Positions 41,900 to 53,055 are shown, numbered from the stretch's first letter. The stretch is 64,000 bases of DNA from Jaminaea rosea (GCF_003144245.1 NW_020289980.1:186001-250000), one strand, 5' to 3'. Notes: generated from the letters alone by a model not told the origin. Numbers and translations are program-made.

Positions 41900-44089
41900 T
41901 CACCACCCCCACCTACCAGTGCCCAAATCACTGTTCTCCTGAGAGACATTGTTGCGCGACCCTCTCCTCTGCATCGGCCCGCCCGGTCTCGCAGGCGGAG
42001 GTCCAAGGGTCGCCATTTCGTGTTGGCTCTTGCGACGAGGGGGCCCGCCTGATCCCACAGCACTGTCGCCGCTCATTACACTCCCATTGTCAAGTCCATC
42101 GGCGCTACTGCCGCCAGCTTGCCCATCTCGCGCGACCGCCCGCCCAGCAGAACGGCCGAGGCTTCGCCTCGCCTCCTCTGCTGAGATCCTCGGTCTGCCC
42201 TCTCCACCCCCTCCAACTCCTTGCGGCTGCTGAAGACGCGCAGGGATAGCGGTCGGTGTCACTCCGCTGGCAGCAGGCCAAGCCCCTACTCGCCGAGCGT
42301 GCTCCAGCTCCTCACGAGGTAGTGTTTCCCACGCCTCTGTGCGGTTCAGCACCTCCTCGAAGCCCTTTGAAAGAGCTTCGTCCAGCCCCATTCGACCGCG
42401 CAGGGCGTCAGAGAGGAGGGAGCGGAGACCTACACCTGAGCCATTGAGCAAACCGGGCGCTCTTCCTTGACCCGCACGCTGTTGGGGGGTAGCCTTACTA
42501 GCAGCGGCCGCCGCAGCAGTGGGCACGCTGTCACCAATTGGTCTCGCCCACTTACTTGCCGCGCCGGTATTCGCCGGCAAGCCTGCCGCCAAGTCGTCAA
42601 TGAAGCGATGGTGAGCTCGTGCGGCTCTTCCTCCTGCCTTCTTTCCCTTGCCAGAAGATGGCGCGCCATACGCCTCTGCCACCCGGCCCTTCGCATAGGC
42701 TTCGAGGGTGGGGACGTCGTTCCACCCTTGATAGCCTGCACCGCCAGTGTTGGCCGATGAGGAGACAGAAGAAGTCGCTTGGCGATCTGACCACTCCTGT
42801 ATGCTTTGGTCCACGAGTCTGAGCGGGCGAAGGCCTTTTGTCGGAGATTCCTGTGGCGGTTGAGCCGCTGATGGGGCGCTACCAGTGGCCTCGCTCTCCT
42901 TGTTGCTCCCTCCCGATCCCATGTGCCATATATTCGGCTTCCACTCGTCCACAGGCGGCGATGCCGGCCTCGAAGGTGACTGTGAAGAAGGGGTGGACGA
43001 CCTGTGCTCCTCGGATCCCAGCATCGGTGTCTTGCCTCCCATCTGCAAGGGTCCTTGAACCCGGGACTCTTCTTCGTCCCGTCCGAGCAAATCCTCCAGC
43101 CCACTCTCCCCTGGTCTAAAGCCAGCCATCCCAGGCCCTGGCCCAAGCTTGTGCTTAGGCCGCGCACTAGTAACTTCGTCGTCCCATTGATCGGCAGCTT
43201 TCGCTTTCCCCTTGGCCAGGACGTCTGAACGCGGTGCTGCAGGGAAGTGCCCGAGAACTTCTGAGGGTAGACGCCGAACCACTGGTGGGGAGTGGGAGTT
43301 TGATTGAGACTGGGAAGCTGAGCGTGAGTGAGAGAGGGATTGAGATGGGGAGGTGGATCGGGAGCGTGATAGGGATGTGCTTGGCCCTGAAGCGGACGGA
43401 GTGCTTCGTGCTGCGCCGCCATTGAGCGACCCATTGACATGAGAGCCAGGACCGCTATTGCTTATGCTGCTAGCGCCTCCCTTCAGCCCTAACGCAGAGG
43501 GAGTAGCCTCTACCACACTACCCCCCTCGAAAGTTCCCACCTTGGCATCCTCTCGCGTTGCTAGGTCCTTGCACTTGTCCAGTGGCACCCACAGAATCTT
43601 ACGACTGAGTACGCTGTCGCCAGGCCATAGGCCATTCACCCTTCGCAATGTTGGCACGTCCGTCTTGTAGCGCAAGGCAAGGGACTGGAGTGTATCGGTT
43701 GTAGCGACAGTGTGCTGCAGGACGAGGCGGGTTTGCGGCTGCTGTGATCCTGCTGACAAGGTCGAGGTTGCTGACGCTGGTGGCCGTCGAGGCGGCGGTG
43801 TGGGGCGTGCAGCTTCATCGAGACCAAAGAAGGATTCAATGCGATGCAGCGGCGTGGGACGGAGCCCTGACTGCTTCTTATCGTCCTCGTCATCTAGCGG
43901 TGGAGTGGCTGCAGGCTCTGAGCTGGCGGACGACTGCGCACCGCCTCGCCGCCTCCTTGGCGTGAGACCACCGCTAGGCGAGTCTGTTCGTGAGGGAACG
44001 AGGTAGGATGTCGAAGGCTCGCCAGGGGAGTTGGGACGAGAGGAGATGAGGGGGTGATGCTGCGTCGTCGATGACGGGTTGAGTGACAT
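41900..44089 (-). CDS. LysM-domain protein (intracellular LYSMD-like), unknown function
   Basis: A single exon of 729 residues starting MSLNPSSTTQH. No signal peptide or membrane helix is seen. One LysM-like motif is present (about residues 125-175: LVLQHTVATTDTLQSLALRYKTDVPTLRRVNGLW, then KILWVPLD), the form found in intracellular LysM proteins rather than secreted chitin-binding effectors. The rest is Ser/Pro/Gly-rich, with a possible conserved patch ADQWDDEV and, towards the C-terminus, a segment with ARAHHRFIDDLAAGLPAN, DALRGRMGLDEALSKGFEEVLNRTEAWETLPREELEHARRVGAW. Its partner and role are unknown. Confidence 0.8.
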   Translation of the reverse strand: MSLNPSSTTQHHPLISSRPNSPGEPSTSYLVPSRTDSPSGGLTPRRRRGGAQSSASSEPAATPPLDDEDDKKQSGLRPTPLHRIESFFGLDEAARPTPPPRRPPASATSTLSAGSQQPQTRLVLQHTVATTDTLQSLALRYKTDVPTLRRVNGLWPGDSVLSRKILWVPLDKCKDLATREDAKVGTFEGGSVVEATPSALGLKGGASSISNSGPGSHVNGSLNGGAARSTPSASGPSTSLSRSRSTSPSQSLSHSRSASQSQSNSHSPPVVRRLPSEVLGHFPAAPRSDVLAKGKAKAADQWDDEVTSARPKHKLGPGPGMAGFRPGESGLEDLLGRDEEESRVQGPLQMGGKTPMLGSEEHRSSTPSSQSPSRPASPPVDEWKPNIWHMGSGGSNKESEATGSAPSAAQPPQESPTKGLRPLRLVDQSIQEWSDRQATSSVSSSANTGGAGYQGWNDVPTLEAYAKGRVAEAYGAPSSGKGKKAGGRAARAHHRFIDDLAAGLPANTGAASKWARPIGDSVPTAAAAAASKATPQQRAGQGRAPGLLNGSGVGLRSLLSDALRGRMGLDEALSKGFEEVLNRTEAWETLPREELEHARRVGAWPAASGVTPTAIPARLQQPQGVGGGGEGRPRISAEEARRSLGRSAGRAVARDGQAGGSSADGLDNGSVMSGDSAVGSGGPPRRKSQHEMATLGPPPARPGGPMQRRGSRNNVSQENSDLGTGRWGW

Positions 44090-44397
44090 GATTAGGAGCC
44101 ACAAGGGCTTGCTTATGTGACGATTCTATGAGCAGCTGCTCTGTATGCTGGTAGTCATGAGATGTCAAGGATCGGCAAGGAGCAATGATGTAAAGGGCAA
44201 AGAGAACTCGAGTCCGCCAGACAAGGTGTTGCTTGAAGCCAACAACTCACCCTCGGCGCCCCGCTCGAGCCACGTCCAAGATTGCGCCGCCCGTCTCCGC
44301 CGAAAGCTGCCCGACCTCGATGCTCAGACTTTCACCTTCTCTGGGCTCAAGCCTGCCAGTATGGATGCTACTTTATTCTATTATATGCTGCAAATGC
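44090..44397. other. Intergenic region between the adenylate-forming reductase and the LysM gene (308 nt)
   Basis: It holds the reductase 3' end signal and the LysM gene promoter. No coding sequence was recognised. Confidence 0.45.
44372..44377 (-). terminator. Candidate poly(A) signal AATAAA of the adenylate-forming reductase gene
   Basis: AATAAA on the minus strand about 21 nt past the stop codon, in a short AT-rich island (CATATAATAGAATAAAG). Confidence 0.45.
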
Positions 44398-47300
44398 TCA
44401 AATGAAGCCAACTTTCCTCCAGTGCTCCAGAGTCAAGCGTGCCAACCTAGCATCCATAGCCTTTGCCTCCCTCAAGGCCTGACTCTCCTCTCTTGCAACC
44501 TTGGTCTCTATCCTCGGCCCACTCTCAGCTCCCTCCATGCTACGCCAGATATCGATTAGCGCCCTGCCTCTGACCTGTCCTCCTCTCTCCTCCACCTTCG
44601 CCAGCCACTCAGCCAGCGACACACGATCGAAGCTCCCACCAGCCTCTTCAAGCCAGTCAAGCCAATGCTCCCACTTCGGCGCCTCTTGCGCATCGCAGGG
44701 TAGGCAGACGTGTGCCACGACGGGGGGCGGCGTTGCCTCACCACTCTCCTTGACCAGCCCGATGAGCTCAAGAAGCGCCCGAGCGCAAGTGTCGACAGGC
44801 AGCCAGTCCAGCACTTGCTTCTTCAGAAGAGGCATAGCCCCGACCTCATCCTTCCTCAGTCCCGCGCGAGCCATCAAAGGCCACGCCTCCGTCTCGTTCC
44901 ATACGCCCGTCTTACTGTCTGAACAGAGCTGGCCTATGCGAGCGATGCATGTCCTAGGTAGACCGAACTGCTGAGCAGCTCGGGCGACAAGGGCCTCTCC
45001 CACCCACTTGGACTGTGAGTAGCCCAAGGAGCCTGCTGTAGAAGGGTCGCTGGACAACTCTTCGGGCAGAGTCATCGCTCCTGCTCCTCCCTGGCTGGAC
45101 GCGGTAGCCATGACCGACGCTGCAGATGAGCAGAACAGGAATCCCGTCACTCCCCTGCGAAGAGCGAAGCCTAACAAGTGCGAAAGGCAGCGTATATTAT
45201 CCGCCTCAAAGGAGCGCAGAGACAGGGCAAAGTTGACTGACCAAGCTGCGTGGATTATGCTGATTGGGCGGTGCGCGTTGGAGCTGAGGATGTCCTCGAA
45301 GGATTGCGTCGAAGAAACCCCTAGTTGACCCTCATCACCCAAAGTGGCGGCAAGGCAGTGCACATGCTCCCAGCTACCCTTGCGAGTGGCGAGGTCGAGC
45401 TTGCGAGATGTCACGGCCATACGCACGCGACGTCGTGCTTCCTCGTCGTCCTGGGCGCGGACGAGGCAGATGACTGGCGATGATGCTGGGAGCTGACAGA
45501 GTAGCTGTGAGCCTAGGGCACCCGTGGCGCCAGTGAGGATGATAAGCGGGGCAGCGTCTTCCTTTACGCCGCTGCGTGCATTGTAGTCGGGCAGGCCCCT
45601 GCCACAGCGCTGAACGATCTCCAGCATCTGTGCGCGTGTGTCAGCAGTCTCTTCTCGCTCGGGACCGCCCTCAATCCACTTTGCCAGCGCCTCGATCGTC
45701 GGGCAATCATAGACGATGTTGCCCTGCAGACGTCCATCCTGTGCTGCCTTGACCACGATGCTTTGATTGACCGCAGCCTTGAGGCGTGTTGCACCGATAG
45801 AGTCGAGACCAGCGCGGTGCAGATCGTCCTCGTACCCATTGACGGCCTGCGGCAGTACGCCATTTGCCAGCTGGAGCAATCTCTGCCGCAATGCCTCGCC
45901 CCGCAGAGCCTCCTTATCCGGGTAGCCAGGCAAAGTGCCACGCTCATAGTCCCCGTACACCTGATCAAAGAGACCTTCCAGCTTGCGATACGCCTGGCCT
46001 CGCTGTAACGTTCCTTTTGAGCTTCGTGGTATGCTGGCAGCAAGCTCCTCATCGGCTACCACGATGAGCTCGGGCGCCAGTCGCGCGTGCAGCGGTAAGC
46101 TTGCATTGAGCTGCTCGTCGAGGAAGGGCCGCAAAGATTGCGCAAAGGCGAAGCGCTTCTCATCGCTGCGCATCTCGGCCCTGGCGGAGAGTTCCGGGAT
46201 GACAATGGCGCCCACCATAGCCCGATTGGATCCAAAGACCACTGCATCTTCGACGATCTCATGACCGCGCAGCTTTGCCTCGATGAGCCCCGCTGCAAAT
46301 TTCTTGCCATTCAGCAGTACGAGCGTATCGTCCACTCGCGTGGCGTACTGATAGCGTCCGTCCTCCCGCCTCACGTAGAGGTCCTCCGTGCTGAATCCTC
46401 CTCCATCAATATTTGCAATGAGCTTGGTAGGCCATTTGCCCGTCACCACCAATTCGAAGAGCCCAGGATTATCCTCATTCTCCCTCCAATCCAGCAGCAA
46501 GTCTTCCCCGACTTTCTCCTGGCCCCAAAGCCAGTTCCATCCCTTGTCTGTGTTGAAGTCGCGGTATGAGCTCATGAGGAAGCCGCATTCTGATGAGCCT
46601 AAGCGGGAAACGAGGGGGACACTGTGCTCGACAACGAGGAGATCTCCGATTGCTTGTGGGAGCGGAGCTCCACCTGTGGATACAAGGTGCATGGATGCGA
46701 GGAACGAATGGCCGGAGGAGTCTTTGGAGAGCATCTCAAGGATGAAGGGGACGGTCAAGAAGTAGGCCATTTCCTTGGCTGCAGCATCGCTTGCGGCTGT
46801 ACACCCATCAAGGATTGCCTGCGTGCTCAAGCCTGGCCCAGTGATCGGATGGAAGAACAGGCTGCTCCCTGCTTGCAAGCTCCGGAAGAAGTCGGACATC
46901 CCGCCATGGTAGAGGGGCGTCGTCGTGTAGGCTGGGAGGTCCACGCCGGGTGCGGTACTGAGGGAGTGTAGCCAGAAGTCATGAATGTGGTAAATTGGCT
47001 TGGGCAGGCCCGTTGAGCCGGAGGAATGAAAGATGATGAGAGTCGAGTGGCGGTTGATGTCAGAAGCGGGGGCGAACGACGAGGAGGAGGAGGAAGAAGA
47101 AGCTGCGTCGATGTGTTCCCTCTCCACCATAGGTACGAGGGTAGGTGCTTGCTCTTGCTCGCCCTCCCAGAGTTGCAGAGTCGCTTGCGCAAGCTCCTTC
47201 TGCTCTTGATGGGCAAGGATGGCGCATGCTCCAGTCTTGCTGCACAGGTTCTTGATCCCCTCGGGCGTGGTACCGAGGGCGATGGGAAGCAGTGCGAAGC

Positions 47301-47772
47301 CGCTAAACCAGATCGCGGCGGCGTGGCAAAAGAAGTCATACCCAGAGGGGCAGAGGATGGCGACCACCGGTGTTGGCTGGAGAGGTGGGAGCTGAGGATC
47401 CGTCGGGGAGGTGCGTCTGGACGCTTCAGTCAATGTATGGGTGAGCTGCGATGCTACCAAGCGTGCGAGCGAGGGAACCTGGCCGTAGGCTGCGGTCGGG
47501 GAAAAGAAGTCAGCCCATTCGAAAGCCAAGGATCTTCTCTGCAGTCACGGCTCACTTATAGTGCTGCACCTCCATTTTCCTCCCTCGTCATCTAGCTCTG
47601 AGAAGCCCACAGCGACTTTATCCGCCTGATGCTTAGCCCTGTGCTCCAACAGATCCACAACGTGCTCGTTCCTCTGCTTTTCTGGCGCGGCTGGCTTGGG
47701 TAGCGAGAGCGCCTCTGGTATCGTCAACGTCAGGTAGGGCCCCTGCTGGGAGGGCTTGCCTGATGTTGCCAT
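44398..47772 (-). CDS. NRPS-like adenylate-forming reductase (A-T-R)
   Basis: Two exons (47772-47556 and 47489-44398, 66-nt intron) give 1102 residues. The intron has a GTGAGC donor, a CTGAC branch site and an acceptor after TTCTTTTCCCCGACCGCAG; splicing restores the adenylation motif STITYGQVPSLARLV. The adenylation domain (about 30-560) has HSSGSTGLPKPI and YATRVDDTLVLLNGKKF. The carrier domain has LHRAGLDSIGAT with the phosphopantetheine Ser S636. The reductase domain has LTGATGALGSQLL, an FLFCSSAASV Ser and YSQSK. Such enzymes activate a carboxylic acid and release it as an aldehyde or alcohol. It is shorter than Lys2 and lacks its N-terminal region, so it is not the aminoadipate reductase. 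The substrate is unknown. Confidence 0.9.
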
Positions 47773-48116
47773 GTTGGATGGTTTGTCAAGGGAGGCAGAG
47801 AAGGTCCTGTCTCGCCTGAAGCCTTTTGCAGAACTTCTCGACGGCCTCACAACGCACGGACGTGGGTCAGTGCGTAAGCCTGCACCCTGATCGACATCCG
47901 TCAGCCACGCGAGCAAGACGACAGGACACCCCGGTGGACGGCAGTGCAGTGTCCAGTGGAGAGCGCCGAGGACAGGCAGAGGCAGCAGCAGGGTCCAGGC
48001 CTTAAACCTGTTGCCGCCTTCTCACGCTCAACGCTCAGTTCGACGCTCGGGCTTCTTCCCCTTCTTCACTTGGTACCACATCTCATCAACTTCTGTCAAC
48101 TGGTCACTCATCAAGG
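47773..48116. promoter_or_regulatory. Divergent promoter region between adenylate-forming reductase and a small hypothetical gene (344 nt)
   Basis: It lies between opposite start codons. The last 60 nt before 48117 are CT-rich. No specific regulator site was assigned. Confidence 0.4.
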
Positions 48117-48975
48117 ATGGATCCCACTCAGCCCGCTCCCTATCCTACCTACACGGCCGACGGCAACGCTTCCAATTCTGCCGCTGAAGACTCTACGAAG
48201 CCTGCCGCCTACCCTTCGTACCAGGAGGGCGACAATGTTCCGGCCTCTTCCTCAACGTCAGCGTCAGCAACGTCGTCCGCCCCAGCGCCGGCGCCACCAG
48301 CAGCAGCTGCTCAACCTCCCCCTCATCCTGAGAGCAGCATACCCGAATACCAGTCGGTTGGCTCCGGCTTCACCAATCCCTTCTCTACTTCATCATCGGG
48401 CTCGTCCTCCAACAATTCTTTCCCACCTCGAGCACCTTCCGCTTCTTTCGTAGCCGCACAAACAACGACTCCAACCCCAGCCCCAGGCCCGACCTCAGCG
48501 CCACCCCCATCCGCTGCGACGGCAGCAGCCGCGGCGTCGATCAATCCAAATGCCACACCCTCCAACTACTCCAGCTCTACCACCTCTTCCTCTCACCAAA
48601 AAACGCCCAGCTCCTCGTCTACCTCCTCGACCGGCAAGAAACCCATCCCTGCCTCCGTCGTCCGTCCAGGTCCATCCCCTGCTGGCCCACCAGGCTGGGA
48701 GGAGGCTCGCCTAGCCAAGGAGCAAGCGATACGCGACGAAGAAGAGGCAAAGAAGCATCGCAGGAGGAGGAGCAGTATCAAAGACCTGTTTCGCGGAGCG
48801 GCAGAGAAGGTCTCGCTGGTTTCGGCAAAGGAACCGCAGAGTGAAGAGAAGAAGGAGGCGGCGGTGCAGGTGAGTCAGATAGGGAATGAGACAAGGTTTT
48901 CTGTGAGGCCTGAGACGCTGACCAACGCTCTGTCTGATCTTTGCCCCGTAGAATGCCTCTACCGGGCCCGAGTAG
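48117..48975 (+). CDS. Hypothetical Pro/Ser/Ala-rich protein with basic C-terminal helix
   Basis: Two exons (48117-48869 and 48952-48975, 82-nt intron) give 258 residues ending AAVQNASTGPE. The first 175 residues are low-complexity Ser/Pro/Ala/Thr with PYPTY and AAYPSY repeats near the start. The C-terminal 75 residues look more constrained: PPGWEEARLAKEQAIRDEEEAKKHRRRR followed by SSIKDLFRGAAEKVS, a charged helix with a basic RRRRSS kinase-like site and an amphipathic end. No family was recognised. Reading through the intron would give a longer but unlikely tail; the GTGAGT...CCCCGTAG intron is favoured. Confidence 0.65.
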
Positions 48976-49313
48976 GCTTCGAGTACCATCCACCTTCCCA
49001 CAGGCTGCCTCTTGAAGATCGGAAGACCTCAATGCGCCTCTCAACATATGTACATACCAGCCCTTCTGGAGCAGCTCCCTACTACCAACTCATAATTTAG
49101 GCTCGCTTCATCTCGCCGTCGTCTTCAATTCGTAATCGCAGCAATTGAAAGCCACAAAAGTGCAACGACTTCTCCTGCCTTGGCGTGTGTGCCTGGCCGC
49201 GTCAAGCGTTAAGATCATGCTATTGAAATAGGACAGCAACGTCGATATGAGAACGGAGCAAAGACGTCGAAGATGATAAGGCCACCCGCACCTGCGTTGC
49301 GCGCCTCTTATGA
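48976..49313. other. Convergent intergenic region (338 nt)
   Basis: It lies between the 3' ends of the hypothetical gene and FUN30. No gene, RNA or element was seen; it presumably holds both 3' UTRs. Confidence 0.45.
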
Positions 49314-52300
49314 TCACTCGAGCAGCTCGAAACCATCGTCGCTGTCATCGTCCGCATCCCCATCCGCTGCGTCTCCCTCTTTACCATCCCCTCCACCACC
49401 CGTCGCACCATTACGATTCCTCAACTTCGACATGAGCGTCTGTGCCGTCTTCTCCTGCTGCTGATCATCGTCCATCAGATCAGCCGTGACTGCGGCCCCG
49501 TCCGCCGGGTCTGCCCCCGCAGCAACGGCCGCCTTCGCCTTCTCCTCCGCTGTAGCGTCTCCATTTGCCACGCCGTTGACTGTTGGCGCAAGGCCCGCCA
49601 CAGCCCTCTTCTTCTCTACGCCCGATACACGTGCCGCAAGCTCCAGTTTCTGCTGCCCAAGGGCAAGAATATCCTCATCGATTGTCCCGCGCGATATCAG
49701 TTTGACGACGTTCACCTCCCTCTCCTGCCCGATACGCCAACAGCGATCTTCAGCTTGCTTGTCATTCTGCGGATTGAAGTCCTGATCCAGCATGATGACC
49801 CAATTGGCCGCCGTCAGATTCACTCCTACACCTCCAGCCTTGGTCGTGAGGAGGAAGACAGTAATGTCCGGATTGGTCTGAAACTCGTCGATGACGTCTT
49901 GGCGTTCTTCAACCTTGGTGCGGCCTGAGAAGGCAATCCATGTCGTGTTCATCTCGTCCAGAGCGGCCATGAGGAGGAAGAGGCACATTTCAAACTGGCT
50001 GAACACTACCAACTTCTCGCCTCTACCGCGGATCTCCTCTATTAGCCGACGGAGGGCTAGGATCTTCCCGCTGTTGAGCCAAGCCTCGCCGGGCACCTGA
50101 TGCTTGCGAGTCGCAGGGTACTGGGAAGCTAAGCTGCTCAATTCGGCGTCCGAGTTGATCGCAAAGTCTTCCTGTAGACGCGCGAGGTCCTCATCCATGA
50201 ATTGAGGCTCCTTGACGTAGTCCTTCGCCAAAGCACGGATACGCTCGGCGGTGAATGTGGTGCGAAAGAGCATTGGATGGATCGCAGCTTTGCGGAGACG
50301 CATGAGAATATTGGCTGATTGGTCCTTTTTGCTCTTGGGAGCGTCACCCGCCGCTTGCTGCTCGAGGTCTACGCGCGTGCGGGCCAGGACTTTGCGGTAT
50401 ACCTTGCCCTGGAAGGGGGTCATGTCGCAGTATTCCACTCTAATATTCTTAGGGGGGAGGCTGAGCACGTTGTCCTTGAGGCGGCGAAGTACGAAGGGAC
50501 CCATCATTGCCCTCGCCCTGTCCACACGAGACTTGGACAGCTGAGACCCTCTCGCGGTAGCAGCGCTCCCCTTGGCTTTGAAGATCGTCTCGAACGCCTC
50601 CGTCGTGTCTTTGAAGTCTTTCGGCATGATGAACTTCAACAATGACATGAGTTCGAGCAGATTGTTCTGCAAAGGTGTTCCCGTGAGCAGCAGTCGCCAT
50701 TCAGCCCTGACCTGCATCAAATTCTTGTAGTTCTGCGTAGCCTGATTCTTGAGCTGGTGTCCCTCGTCGTATACGCAGCAGTTGAATCCGAACTTTTTGA
50801 AGAACTTGAGATCCGTCTTGGACGTGGCGGAATTGTAGCTCGAGAGAACCACGTCGAGATCAGGGTGGCGATCCTCCTCAATCTCGAAGCGGATCTCGCG
50901 CCTCTCATTCTGATTACCCGCAAAGACGATGAAGTTGAGCGAGGGGCCGAAGCGTTTGAGCTCGCGAGACCAGTTTTCGATGGTCGAGCTGGGTGCCACG
51001 ACGAGATTGACACCTTTTTCGCCACGAGCTTTCAAGTCACAGAGGAAGGCAATGACCTGGCACGTCTTGCCTGTTCCCATGTCGTCAGCCAGGATGCACG
51101 AAGTTGCATTGCGATAACGCAGGCTGAGCCAGTTGACGCCGTCCAGCTGGTAGTCCTTAAGGTCGAAGTCGTCTGCCATACCCTCCGGCTTCCCCTTGAG
51201 GTGCAATTTGTCGGCGGCAATAGCTTCCGATGAGGAAGCCTTTTCGAGCATCTCTGCTCTACGCTCACATCGCTTGAGCACCTGATCCACCGTGTGAAAC
51301 GAGGCGAGCAGGTCAATGTAGTCTGTAAAGAGCTTGCCTGTTACGCCTTTTGTCCTGCGCAGCTTCTCCTCGGCATCGTCTGCATCGTCGAAGGGACGCA
51401 GGTTGGCGATGGTCTTTGCTTGGGCGGGTGAGCAGCCGATCGTTTCTATCAAGGTTTCTTCGGTTGCAGCGTTGAACCAATGGACGGCATTCCTCGCCCT
51501 CTTGGATTGCTCGCGGTCGCTGTCCTCCTCGAAACCGCCGCCATCTGAGCCTGAATCGTCACTGGCATCTCTACGCCTCTTGGCCTTGAGCTGGGCTTTA
51601 CTGCTGGAGGCATCGCGCATACGACGAAGCGACTCTGCCGTCGGCGCAGGAGACGATGCCACACTTGAGGCTCGACTGGAGCCCAGGCTGATAGTCCTGC
51701 TGGATGGTGTAGAGCCATCGATCTTGAGTCGCTTGTTGAAGCTGCTGCTACCAATGCTGCTTCCCCCCGCGCTACTGCTACGTCCCATACTCGACCCAGA
51801 AGCTTCAGCACGTTCTCGGTCGCGTAGGATCCCGACAGCAGTCGAATAGCCTCCGCCCTGCCTCAGAGCATCTGCGCACTTCTTCATACTGAAACGGCCC
51901 TTGAAGAGGTCGTGCAGCCTCTGCAGAGCTGGATTCGTCGTGGTCTCGTCTCCCGAGTCGGAGACGTCAATAGGCGACGAGGACGAGCCGGCTCTCGCGG
52001 TGGTGGGCCTTGTTTTGACGGGAGAGGGCGATTCTGAGGGAGGTTTGCCGCGCTTGAATTTGCGCCTGGGCGCCTGTCTGCGGGAGGCACCATCATCATC
52101 ACTGTCCTCGTCACCGGAGGAGATGCTGACCGCGCGAGCAACATTGGTGGAGGTGCCTCCTCTGTTCTTGGAGCTGTTGACGCTGGTGCCGCTTCCATTA
52201 GCGTCTCGAAACTTGTACTGATCGAGGTTGAGAGAAGGCACAGACTTCATCTTGCCGGCGTTAGGGAGAGCGTAGGGAGATTGTGCGCCGCCAAGGAGGC

Positions 52301-52556
52301 CTATGCGCGAGGTTGGTGGCTTCGCAGAGGAGGATGCGCCCGACGCGGGACGTCTAATACCCTGCGTAAAGCTAGATCCGAATGACGACGAGCCAGAGGG
52401 CCTATGCGTGCTGTTGCTGCCGCTACGACCTACTCCATTGCTGGATGACGAGCCGCCTACGGAGCCGATTGCCGTGCGCGTGCTAATGGGGCTCGAGTCG
52501 GGCGCATGTACAACCTTGCCATTGCCATTATACTGTTTCGATGAAGGGTTGCTCAT
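49314..52556 (-). CDS. FUN30: SNF2-family chromatin remodeller Fun30/SMARCAD1 (Fft3-like)
   Basis: A single exon of 1080 residues. A Ser-rich N-terminus contains a CUE-like motif (about 209-245, LQRLHDLFKGRFSMKKCADALRQ). The ATPase begins DDFDLKDYQLDGVNWLSLRY. The P-loop reads DDMGTGKT with K497; the usual Leu at position 495 is Thr. Motif II is YDEGHQLKN; DEGH rather than DEAH is typical of Fun30. LLLTGTPLQNNLLELMSLLKFIMP follows. The helicase C half ends with TTKAGGVGVNLTAANWVI and DRCWRIGQEREVNVVKLISRGTIDEDI. Fun30 slides and evicts nucleosomes in heterochromatin maintenance and DNA-end resection. The C-terminus is acidic (DDDSDDGFELLE). Confidence 0.95.
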   Translation of the reverse strand: MSNPSSKQYNGNGKVVHAPDSSPISTRTAIGSVGGSSSSNGVGRSGSNSTHRPSGSSSFGSSFTQGIRRPASGASSSAKPPTSRIGLLGGAQSPYALPNAGKMKSVPSLNLDQYKFRDANGSGTSVNSSKNRGGTSTNVARAVSISSGDEDSDDDGASRRQAPRRKFKRGKPPSESPSPVKTRPTTARAGSSSSPIDVSDSGDETTTNPALQRLHDLFKGRFSMKKCADALRQGGGYSTAVGILRDRERAEASGSSMGRSSSAGGSSIGSSSFNKRLKIDGSTPSSRTISLGSSRASSVASSPAPTAESLRRMRDASSSKAQLKAKRRRDASDDSGSDGGGFEEDSDREQSKRARNAVHWFNAATEETLIETIGCSPAQAKTIANLRPFDDADDAEEKLRRTKGVTGKLFTDYIDLLASFHTVDQVLKRCERRAEMLEKASSSEAIAADKLHLKGKPEGMADDFDLKDYQLDGVNWLSLRYRNATSCILADDMGTGKTCQVIAFLCDLKARGEKGVNLVVAPSSTIENWSRELKRFGPSLNFIVFAGNQNERREIRFEIEEDRHPDLDVVLSSYNSATSKTDLKFFKKFGFNCCVYDEGHQLKNQATQNYKNLMQVRAEWRLLLTGTPLQNNLLELMSLLKFIMPKDFKDTTEAFETIFKAKGSAATARGSQLSKSRVDRARAMMGPFVLRRLKDNVLSLPPKNIRVEYCDMTPFQGKVYRKVLARTRVDLEQQAAGDAPKSKKDQSANILMRLRKAAIHPMLFRTTFTAERIRALAKDYVKEPQFMDEDLARLQEDFAINSDAELSSLASQYPATRKHQVPGEAWLNSGKILALRRLIEEIRGRGEKLVVFSQFEMCLFLLMAALDEMNTTWIAFSGRTKVEERQDVIDEFQTNPDITVFLLTTKAGGVGVNLTAANWVIMLDQDFNPQNDKQAEDRCWRIGQEREVNVVKLISRGTIDEDILALGQQKLELAARVSGVEKKRAVAGLAPTVNGVANGDATAEEKAKAAVAAGADPADGAAVTADLMDDDQQQEKTAQTLMSKLRNRNGATGGGGDGKEGDAADGDADDDSDDGFELLE

Positions 52557-53055
52557 GGCGAGGTGGCCTCACAGAGCACGAAATGGCGAGACGAAGTGAC
52601 GATGAGAAGTGTCAATGATCAGATGGTAGGCAGGCTTGACTGATCATCCAGGACCCCGCTCGCTCTCCCTCGTCCGACGGCAATTTGAGCATTCGCGTCG
52701 TCCCGTCGCCCTTCGCGCCCAAAAGCCAACTTTTGACCCGGAGCGGGAGCAGGGAGGGGGGCTCGAAAGCACACGACGTCGGGGGCCTCGCCCTCATTGC
52801 TCACCGTGTCATATAGCTTTCGACCAACCATCGACAGCCTTCAGAGGGACATCAGGTTTTCTCACGCTCCTGCCATTGTTGAACGATTGCATGCAATGTG
52901 TCTCTCAGAGTGGTACGCTTCTACGGAAAAGGGGACGACGATGACGACGGGTGCTGAGGGAGAAAGGCGCCGAGGGCCACCCGGCTAAACGGCTACAACA
53001 GTAAGAAACGAGACCGTACGAGTGCAAAGGAGCCACTCAGGGCAGCGAAAGGTAT
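52557..53055. other. Intergenic region upstream of FUN30 (499 nt)
   Basis: It lies between two minus-strand genes. It contains the FUN30 promoter and the 3' UTR of the upstream gene. No conserved ORF, RNA or repeat was seen. Confidence 0.45.

Noticed and set aside
47480-47580. In-frame TGA (context TGACTG) joining two adenylation-domain ORFs in one frame, suggesting stop-codon readthrough
   Set aside because: A 66-nt intron (47490-47555) with GTGAGC donor, CTGAC branch site and a strong pyrimidine-rich acceptor removes the stop, keeps frame and restores the family motif STITYGQ, so readthrough is not needed.
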